This document shows, piece by piece, positions 55,992 through 64,000 of a stretch of DNA of 64,000 bases; position 1 is the first letter of the stretch, and every line of letters begins with the position of its first letter. The stretch lies in assembly GCA_023897205.1 (NCBI GenBank), contig JAHWDD010000007.1, positions 1,550,001 to 1,614,000 on the forward strand. The letters are read 5' to 3'. A model generated the notes under the pieces. That model ran no database searches, was not told the DNA's origin, and saw nothing but the letters and a program-made list of their open reading frames with translations. The translations under genes and the position numbers were made by a program. This DNA comes from Exophiala sp. HKRS030 (lineage: Eukaryota > Ascomycota > Eurotiomycetes > Chaetothyriales > Herpotrichiellaceae).

Positions 55992-56489
55992 CCCGTGTCT
56001 TCAGGCGGCTGAAGGTGACTATTGCGACGAAGGAAAGGGAAAAGATGAATCGTACTGTCCTAGCCGAGAAAGTGCATTGGTAGAATTCTTACCATTTACC
56101 AACCACGCAGACAGCTCTACCCTCTGCTTTTGGCCGAGAGAGCAAGCTTGATCAGGATTGATTATGTCGCAACGGCCATCCACCTACAGTGAACCCCAGA
56201 GGAACAAAGGCGTGCTGATGGATTGATGTTTTTCAGGATTTCTTTTCGTGTCCATTTGCCTCGCAAACGCGGCGAAAGGAACTTCTTTTCGATACTCCAC
56301 CAATTTACTTACACGTGACCTGGGTCCCGCCCTAACACGAATCAGGCATCTGCCGCCAAGAATCACATCCACAAACGAAATTTTGAGGAACTTTGATCGA
56401 AGCCGTCGAGACAACGACAACGACATTTCACACACCCAGCCAACTTTCTTCTTCCTCCATCAATCCATTGCTTCTTCAATACCGTCGCA
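55992..56489. promoter_or_regulatory. Bidirectional promoter PRP8 / ribosomal protein eL34
   Basis: 498 bp between divergent start codons with no gene. CACGTGACC lies at 56312-56320, about 170 bp upstream of the eL34 start. Cbf1-like CACGTGAC elements occur in ribosomal protein promoters of several fungi; use here is inferred. Confidence 0.5.
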
Positions 56490-57060
56490 ATGGCAGGTGT
56501 TCGACTCCAATACCGCCGCCGCAACCCGTACGTTCCTCCCTCCTGTCCCCCTCCGCCCGATTGAGTTGCAGATTTCACAAGTTGGGATCGGGTTATAAAC
56601 TAACATCACTTTTTGCGCCGTACAGTTACAACACCTCCTCGAACAATGTCCGTGTGATCAAGACCCCAGGTGGAAAGCTCCGACTCCTGCACATCAAGAA
56701 GCGAGGAACTGCCCCTAAATGCGGTGACTGCGGCGTCAAACTCCCAGGTGTAAGTTGTTTCCAGCATCCGAGTCTCACACACGTCGATCGAGTCTTTTAC
56801 ACACAACGACGATCGGAGGAGGCAGGCACCAAAAAAATTAACGTTGTTCTGACTTGCACGCGCTATCATAGATCCCAGCTCTACGACCTAGAGAATACGC
56901 AACGACATCCCGACCGAAGAAGACCGTCCAACGTGCCTACGGTGGCTCGAGATGCGCCAATTGCGTCCGAGACAGAATCGTCCGGGCCTTCCTCATTGAG
57001 GAGCAGAAGATTGTCAAGAAGGTGCTGAAGGAGACCCAGGAGAAGAAGGGAAAGAAATAA
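56490..57060 (+). CDS. RPL34: 60S ribosomal protein eL34
   Basis: Three exons, 56490-56527, 56626-56749 and 56872-57060, with introns of 98 and 122 nt, encode 116 residues, the usual eL34 length. It is a structural protein of the large ribosomal subunit. Seen directly: [19 protein letters not shown] across the first junction, [20 protein letters not shown], the zinc-binding [11 protein letters not shown], then [20 protein letters not shown] and [20 protein letters not shown], ending in a basic KKGKK. The second cysteine pair (RCANC) completes the zinc site across the second junction. The first intron falls after only 38 coding bases, typical of ribosomal protein genes. Both introns are about twice as long as most others in the window. 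Confidence 0.97.
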
Positions 57061-60000
57061 ATGGGTAGAAGTTGAAGGGGGGGTTGATGGATTTTTTTTT
57101 CCTTCGATGGAAAAAAACAAAACCCAAGCCGACGGGTTTGTAGCAAGGGCATTTTCACGATGAGCAAGGCTGTCGACTGCAAACGAGGCAGGGAGTTCTC
57201 ATGTCCAAGGAAGCATCAGCATAGCGAGAAAAATATTGGTTGGATCCAAAGACCGTCCTTCCAGAACTCGGGGCTTGTCTTGATGCGAAAATTTCAGATA
57301 CGGTGACTGATGGGAGTCAAGAACATCCAATGCAAATGATACCTGAAAATGATCACCTTTGAGATGCTTTTGTTCTCGGTCGGAGACTGTTACGCTCATC
57401 CGTGACCATTGCGCCGTGCACATCGTTCATATGTCAGGCAATGGAGTTGTGTCAAGGTAATCTCGATGAAGGATCCTTGGACAGTACCAGTGAACAAAAA
57501 ATGTCCAGGCAACCTCGACACAGCCGAACAGCGAGCTCCCCTCCATTGCGTCGTTGCGGTTCTTGGCCTAGGCCCGTCAACACTTCATTGAGGTGATTCT
57601 TGCGTGGCATCGAAGTGCCCAAATGTAACCGACTCCTTAAAGCCATGCCCACACACACACACACACACACACACGTCCCCCTCCACAATCAAATTTCTTT
57701 TGGGCGGCACAACTGACGAATGTATTTGTACCTCTTACCTTACCCTGGACTGCAATGAATGCTTCCAGGGTGGCCCTGAAGTTGCCCTCCCTCAATGAGT
57801 GAACATGGTCGTTCAAAGGTCGGTCCTCCCTTGGACGGACACACAAGAATCAATGCTTTCCCACCACTCACTGTACTACTTCCACGATTAGAAGCACGAC
57901 TGCTATTGTCTACACTCCCCAAAGGAAAGTAATACCATCGCCCACAGTTCTCATATATTCCTTGATTTTACCTCCTTTCAACAACCACAAGGGCTGAAAA
58001 CTTGGGAATGAAACGAATCATTTAACTAGTACAGTGGCACCGCACAACGATTCACGAATGCTGTCTAAAGACCAGAGTAGGAGGAATGGTTGCTCAAGAG
58101 CTCGACTTTTCTCCCTGAAGATATGCCACCAACTAGGTAAGTTGTACTCCGGAACATGCCCTACTAACTTGAATTGAGTGTTCTCTCTTCACTGATTGCA
58201 TCATCTTCCAGTTTGAGAGAGTGAGAGGTCTCGATGGATCAGAAAACGACTCGTGACAATAGTGCAGGCCATCTCAACCAAGGTTCACACAACGAAGGGG
58301 GTCAATTGCTCGCATATTTCTAGGGTGGCACAAAGCCGCTGTCAAAACTGTCATATCTGTTGCTCTCCGTGACGTGGAACTCATTGGGATGACTCGGGGA
58401 ATTTCTGGAGTGCTCAAGATCGGATTGTGCAACATGATGTGGTCAACATTTTATCTCTTTCGCAGCAGCATTTGATTGTAATTATAGCGAAACTTGAGAA
58501 GCAACGGGAATATCCCGTTGTCGCGAGGCGCAATCTCACGATTATGCCGTCTCATCAGTGCCACATACCTTCTCGAAGTGTTCTCAGGGGAATGAGAGAC
58601 TCAGTGACTTCACGAGTGGGTTGGTGATGGCGAAGGCCCTCGAGGTCCGGCAGGTAACACAAGGGCTCCCGCGCAACGAGTCTCTGAGCTAGTTGCGATG
58701 ACAAAGAGAATTCGAAACTAATCCACCTCTTGTCGGTCGTATTTGGGCATTGGCAAATTGTCCATGCAATACCGGCAGCATAGCATGCCAGGGCACACCT
58801 GCACGCCAAAACTAGAACGCCCTCACCTACGCCTAATCGTTAGACTGCCGTTACAGCAGCGTATGCGCTACACAAAGACTCGAAAGGAAGGGTGCATCAA
58901 TGCTGACCAAGATGAGCTCGACCTCGAAACTTGCGAGCAACAAAACATCTCAGAGTAACAGCAGCAGGAGGAGGCCTATCAGGCCCAGTCCACGTGCAGG
59001 AGTTGTCTTCCCCCTTCTTCAGCCTCTTGCCTAATGTAGCCATGACACCCCGGAAGCAGGGCGTCTTACCAGAGGCATCCGATCAATAGGGGGGAACGGT
59101 ACTGCGAATAGCTACAGCTGCAAGGAGATCGTAATACAGACAACAAAATACCTGACATGGCCGTGCTGCCGTGAGCTGCGGCAAGTGATGCTGATTTGGA
59201 GGAGTGGACCAGGTTGTATTGTGATACGTTACCTGACATATGTCAAGCACGTTTCGAGCAGCTGACAAGGTCCAGGGCGTGCGGAAAGCGGCATGCCAGG
59301 ATGACACTAACCAGCCCGGAACTGTCTTGGGAAAATAGCATGCTTCTTATTTCGAGAGCCTGAATCGGGATAGAAATGGTGGTTGTTGGGGAAGAGAGCA
59401 TGATGTCGAAGGGGATGATCGAGATCCTTCAAGCGCTAATGTAAATGCATCGTCCTTGCTGGGTTTCAGTCAGATGAACCGAGATTTCATCTAATAAGTT
59501 GTAGTGACCATCTGCAATCGATCGGTCTTTGGGACCGACGGAAGTGCAAGGGCTCTGAGAATCGAGCCCTACATGGACTCCGAGCTTCATTTGTCGTTGC
59601 ATAAACCAGTCCCATTTGTCGAACTCGAGTGACTATTCCATGGCGCATGTCCGAGGAATCAAGATTCCAAGATCAATGAGATCAGTAGCCATCAGCATGC
59701 AGAGATCAACATCCTCAACCGCCCCCAAGATCCGCATCCCTGATTGAACGTGGAATAAAATCTGGGACCAGCAGAGGCGTCCAAGCTGTCATTCTGGCGA
59801 TAGAAGCCGAACTAATTGACTTCATCGCTTCATAGCTTCCTGCAACGCAGAAGGACGGTTTCGTCTGTCACACGATTGTTTCGCTTTGGGATCCTCGATC
59901 CTTTACGAGCTGATTTGTGGTGCAGCTTCCTGCTTTGTCCCGAATCCGCAGACCGACAGAGCCTGGGCGCGATTGAATCATCATCATTCATGACCCCTGT

Positions 60001-61197
60001 AATGCTCGTGGACTAAAGCAAGAGTCAGCCGCAGTGGCTATCTGAAAGGGTGGTGACAGGGGTCTCAAGTTGCCGACGTAAAACTGATGGATCTGCCTCC
60101 TCATCGTACTTATCTTGGATTTTGTCGGGTGACGGACCTAGATCTCGGTTTTAATTCGCCTATCTAGTCGCTTGTGGAGGCTTACACGTCCATTGTTCGG
60201 TGCCAATCAAGCGATCATGGGATTAGTGCAGTCAGGACCGGCGTAATTGTGAAGGAGGCGAACAGGGTACGACTGCTCCCTGAGAAGTGTCGGGGAAGCA
60301 GAATCACGCATTAGTGCCTTGAAAAAGGACCAGGCAGTTGATCTTTCGCTTAAAACATGGTGGGATTCGCCAACCCCGGGTTGTTTGGAAAGGACTGCGA
60401 ATCTGCGGGTTCATCTGCAGCTAAGCTGGCACAGGCGAAAGATGGAAGCGAATCTGACTCGAGAGGCAGTCTTGCTTAGCAATCTTGGATGCGGTTGGGG
60501 CTATAGCTCAAACCAGCCAAAGCAAGGTGTTTGACGAGCAAGAGCACTTGTGGCGGTGGAAACATGAAGAAATGCGTGTGTCTCCTGTCGGTCGTAGCGA
60601 TTGCGTTTTTCGTTGGCGGCTGGCAGCGGATACAGCCAGCCCAGCTTCAAGTGGTGGTTTCGCATGGTCAGGGGTGCCTGGTAAAGTCAACCCTGTTCTT
60701 CAGCGTCGTCTCACAAAAGCCGTTGAATTTTGACGTGGCTGGAGCTGAAATCCCACACGAGGCTTAAGTCGGGTTTGGAAGTTTTGTGGATCGTGAATGG
60801 AAACACTTGATGCCGGCCACCTGCCGGCGAGCAAGCACAGGCACACAGGGCTTTCTGCGTCAATCGAGGGAGGTAAGTCACATCGCCTGGAAAATGTTTA
60901 TCTCAACGTAGATATTTGTGCAGAAAACATGTACGATCATGGGACTAGTACTAGATTGCATAAACAGACACCCTCGCTCCTACATACAAGCAAACAAACG
61001 AGATCCCTGACACATTGGCCAGGAATAACCGCGATAGCCCCCAAAATATCCCACACAGCGGTCCACTCCTGCCGACCCTGGTCCCTCTGACTTCGTTCAC
61101 TGATGTTTTTGCATTTTCTTATGCCCTTGTCCGTCGGATCCATGCACTTCGCCTCTGCTGCCTGTGGCATCGATACCTATTGCAGAATAGCACCTCA
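57061..61197. other. 4.1-kb region without a recognisable gene
   Basis: Only short frames of no family resemblance are present. The stretch separates eL34 from the 3' end of the forkhead gene and holds a CA microsatellite at 57651-57674. No tRNA, snRNA or repeat family was recognised by eye. A long 3' UTR or a non-coding RNA is possible but unsupported. Confidence 0.45.
57651..57674. repeat. (AC)12 microsatellite
   Basis: Twelve uninterrupted AC dinucleotides in non-coding DNA downstream of eL34. Confidence 0.95.
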
Positions 61198-62471
61198 TTA
61201 AGTCTGGATTGAAGAAGCGTCGTGCAAAGACTGGTCGAAACTTGATCGCAAAAGCATGCTGCGGAGGCGTAGGTCCTCTTCTGAAAGACTCTGGCATGAT
61301 CGAGTTTGGAGATCGAATCCCATTGGAGGTGAACTAGATAAGAATCGCACTAGATCCTCCGGTTGGTTATGATCCCCAAACATCACGGGCCAACCTCCAA
61401 CGGCTGGTTGTAGGTCGTAGCAATCGAGACTCCGGTAATCACTGAGATCGGAGTATTGAGTGGTGGGGCTGCATGTCAAAGGCGTTGATGTGACATAGGG
61501 GTTCTCTTGACGCCGTTGTCTTGCGGCACGGCTTGCAGCACGACCTCCCTTTGCTCCTGATCTCTGTCGTTGTATTGCAGGCGCGCGATGCCCATTATGA
61601 CGTTTCCCCCCTCCAGTCTTTCGATATCTTGTCGTTGACTGTATTCCGTTCTTGATCGCATCTTCGGTCAAGACCCAGACACTATTGGATTTCCTCGAGC
61701 CACCACGAGCATTATCTCTGTCATTTTCGAACGCCTGGTGGCCATATGTCAGCAAAATCTCTTCGAATATGGTAGAATTCTCACCTTGTTCATAGACAGG
61801 TTATGTCTGATGCTGTTCTGCCAGCCCTTGGAACCCGATTCCTGTGGCTTGGTTGTGTTGTTGCAAAACCACTCATAGATATCTTTCAACATCATCCTGT
61901 GCCCTGGCGCCTGCTTCAGAGCATCGTAGATCAGCATGGCGTACGGCTTGTCGTCAAGAGGTTCCGCCTCTTCGGAAAAAGCGGGCGCTTGACTGTAGAT
62001 AACATCGGATGCGACTGACCAGGGACTTTTGGTATCGCATTCGTCATAGTATTGGTACGACGAATAGGGAGATGCCATTATGTCTGAGCTGTCATGATAG
62101 AAATGCATATCAGGATGTCCAGTCTTGCTAGTCTGATGACTGTGGACGTGATTGGAGTAGGTCTCATGAGTTGTCCATGTTGGGGCCAACTCCAGATCGG
62201 ACAGCTGAATTTGGGATCTCGGTGGCAGGAGCTGATCGGCATCGTTACCAGACGCATCAGCAGGCTGATCAATTACGTTGCTGTCGTAAAAACTGTGGAA
62301 TTGGTGGAGTTCTGCTTGCAGTGCGTCGAAATTCAAGCTTCGTAGACTAGAAAGGCTGAGGCCTCTCTGTAAGTCGACATGGCGTCCAAGCTCAAAGCTC
62401 TCGTGAGCGTCACATTTGTGAGGTGAAGTATCGTCCTCCATTTGGGACAGTGGGTATGGATTTGTAGACAT
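61198..62471 (-). CDS. Forkhead (FKH) domain transcription factor
   Basis: Two exons, 62471-61785 and 61734-61198, with a 50-nt phase-0 intron (GTGAGA donor, CACCAG acceptor), encode 407 residues. The forkhead winged-helix domain spans about residues 175-270: DKPYAMLIYDALKQAPGHRM, LKDIYEWFCNN, recognition helix WQNSIRHNLSMNKAF, and wing residues GGSRKSNSVWVL. The intron splits the domain right after the recognition helix sequence SMNK. The N-terminal part is acidic and Ser/His-rich, possibly activating; the C-terminal part has a basic stretch (AASRAARQRRQ). Forkhead factors of this general type control septation, cell cycle or sexual development in fungi; the exact orthologue is not resolved. 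The start is uncertain: 62471 is used, but an in-frame ATG at 62513 or an upstream exon is possible. Confidence 0.85.
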
Positions 62472-64000
62472 GAATGGATGCGCTGAATAGCAGAACAATG
62501 GCAGTAACCCCATATGTGTTGACTGGTTAGAAGGAAGTAACACTCCCACGACAATGGCTTGTGAGTTTGTATATTAGGGAGGGACAAGGAGAGTATATGG
62601 TACATCAAGCCAGACAAAGAAAGTCAAGGTTGTAAATGCTCATCATCTCAAGCAAGCAGGTGGTATGGAGGCACATAGATTGGTACATGCAGAAAGGGGA
62701 GGATCAATACAAACAGACAGGGATGAGGAACGGAACGCAAACAAAGGGTTCCTGAAGTCAAGCCCATATCCGCTTCTGCAGGAGGAAAAGACCGCTCGAA
62801 TTCAGGACGGTTGATGCTAGTGCAATACAGCAGTCAGTGTATCACGGTTACCCAGAAAGCCCGGAAGCATTCTGGCCCTCCTCTGCCCAATCAATTGATA
62901 TGCGGAATGAGGAGACCTCTTGTGCTACAACAGGCACGTTAACGGCTGTCATGAAGACGGGATGTTGCATGATAGTTGGATTCAAACTGCCAACCTGCAG
63001 TAACCCACAAGCACCCGTCATCCCGTAGGCCAAAAAATTTCACCTTGTCTGTTTCCCTTTAGTGGTGTGGAGATGTGGGCAAAGCGGCTTCCGTAGCACT
63101 TATCAAAAAGCCACGCTGGAATCCGAAAATATTGGGGGTTGAGTGCGGATCGGACAAGGATACAAGGCTGAGCGAATACGGGACGGACCATGCAGCATAC
63201 AGGCTTGTCCTGTGCGGGCCAACAGCAGGTCTAGGCAAGTAAGAAACAAAGGATGATCAGGCTGAGTATGCACCTACCATGCAGAGCTCATGCGTCTCCG
63301 GAGAGAGGGGGGTGGATGGTGAGATCTGGTGTGTTCCCTGAGGAGGGTTAAGCTCCTCGTCCAGGACTAACTGGCCATTCAGTATTGACCTGTGTTTCAA
63401 GTGCGGATGAGTGGTATTGACAAAAGATCAGAAATTCCGAGGTTTCTTGTCTTGTTAAAGGGGCCTTTCTCTTCTGCTTTATGACACGTAGGTAGTCTGG
63501 AAGGTAGAAGGGGGATGGAATAGCCATTTTGTTCCAACCTGAGGCGGAATCTGGGAGCAGATTGTGATTGTCACGGCAGATAAGATAAGATTTCTTGGCT
63601 CAACGGTCTCGGCCCCAATGTTATTCCGCATTCCCTTCACGGAGTATTAGGATCTTCTAGTGTGCGAGCCCATCTGAGATGATGTGTACTACTCCATCAG
63701 AGATAGTGCTTTCTTTTACTCCGAAAGGCTCGCCTCGTCCCATTGGTGTTGTTCCTCGTTTTGCTACGTCAAGTTGCAGTTTCATATCTCCTTTCTAAGG
63801 CCCCGAATTGCTGATTACGCTGATATGATCATCGCCGCTGATGTAAGTCAGCACAGCCTCAAATCAACCCTCTTTCAGAAAGCGCATTATTCTGCATCTA
63901 CCGTCACGCTTCGACCAAGCACATCTCTGGTGTGATACCAAGGCTCGGCATACCACGGCCCTGTTGTCCCCAGGTCTGCACTAGCTTTCCGCCAACATCC
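62472..64000. promoter_or_regulatory. Upstream region of the forkhead gene, window end
   Basis: 1.5 kb without a convincing gene; it presumably holds the forkhead promoter and leader. No coding match was recognised. Confidence 0.45.

Noticed and set aside
56750..56871. Possible snoRNA in the 122-nt eL34 intron
   Set aside because: No paired C box and D box in the right order could be found; the CTGA present is better explained as the branch site.

Overview
The window is nuclear DNA of a filamentous ascomycete (Pezizomycotina). This rests on the short introns (mostly 47-67 nt, with GTAAGT/GTATGT-like donors and CTAAC/CTGAC-like branch sites), a Zn2Cys6 regulator, a CRH cell-wall transglycosidase with a GPI-type tail, an HMT1-type vacuolar ABC transporter, a fungal Rtc1/Sea2 and a PRP8 gene carrying an intein. 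The gene set and the PRP8 intein would fit Eurotiomycetes, but I cannot place the species from this sequence alone. The content is conserved chromosomal housekeeping genes; I found no tRNA, rRNA, CRISPR array, virus or intact transposon.

Layout. 0.3-4.0 kb: RPB2 (-). 4.8-5.3 kb: small GFA-type zinc enzyme (+, two exons). 5.6-7.4 kb: CTNNBL1-like splicing protein (-). 8.5-12.0 kb: HMG-CoA reductase (-, three exons). 13.8-14.7 kb: exosome subunit RRP41/SKI6 (-), divergent from an ERCC6L2-like SNF2 ATPase (+, 15.0-18.3 kb). 18.6-18.8 kb: C-terminal relic of an MFS sugar transporter, touching the 3' end of a Zn2Cys6 regulator (-, 18.8-20.4 kb). 21.0-23.0 kb: XLF/Nej1 end-joining factor (+). 23.8-26.7 kb: HMT1-type ABC transporter (-). 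29.1-33.3 kb: SEA-complex WD40/RING protein Rtc1 (+). 35.1-35.7 kb: secreted NTF2-like protein (+). 36.6-38.4 kb: vacuolar alkaline phosphatase (-). 40.0-40.8 kb: sulfotransferase-fold protein (-). 44.7-46.2 kb: CRH-family GH16 enzyme with CBM18 (+). 46.9-47.8 kb: NDUFAF3-like complex I assembly factor (+). 48.1-56.0 kb: PRP8 (-, three exons) interrupted by a 189-residue mini-intein. 56.5-57.1 kb: ribosomal protein eL34 (+). 61.2-62.5 kb: forkhead transcription factor (-).

There are no operons. Connections that can be argued are: two DNA-repair genes (ERCC6L2-like, XLF) 2.7 kb apart; two spliceosome-associated genes (CTNNBL1, PRP8) far apart; bidirectional promoters (RPB2/GFA, RRP41/ERCC6L2, Zn2Cys6/XLF, ABC/RTC1, PRP8/eL34); and three CACGTG sites upstream of the alkaline phosphatase. 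The most notable element is the PRP8 mini-intein, a protein-level selfish element that keeps its splicing residues but has no room for a homing endonuclease. A 9-mer, TACGGAGTA, recurs in intergenic DNA far more often than chance predicts. Coordinates of spliced genes were built by hand from splice sites that keep the frame and restore family-conserved residues.
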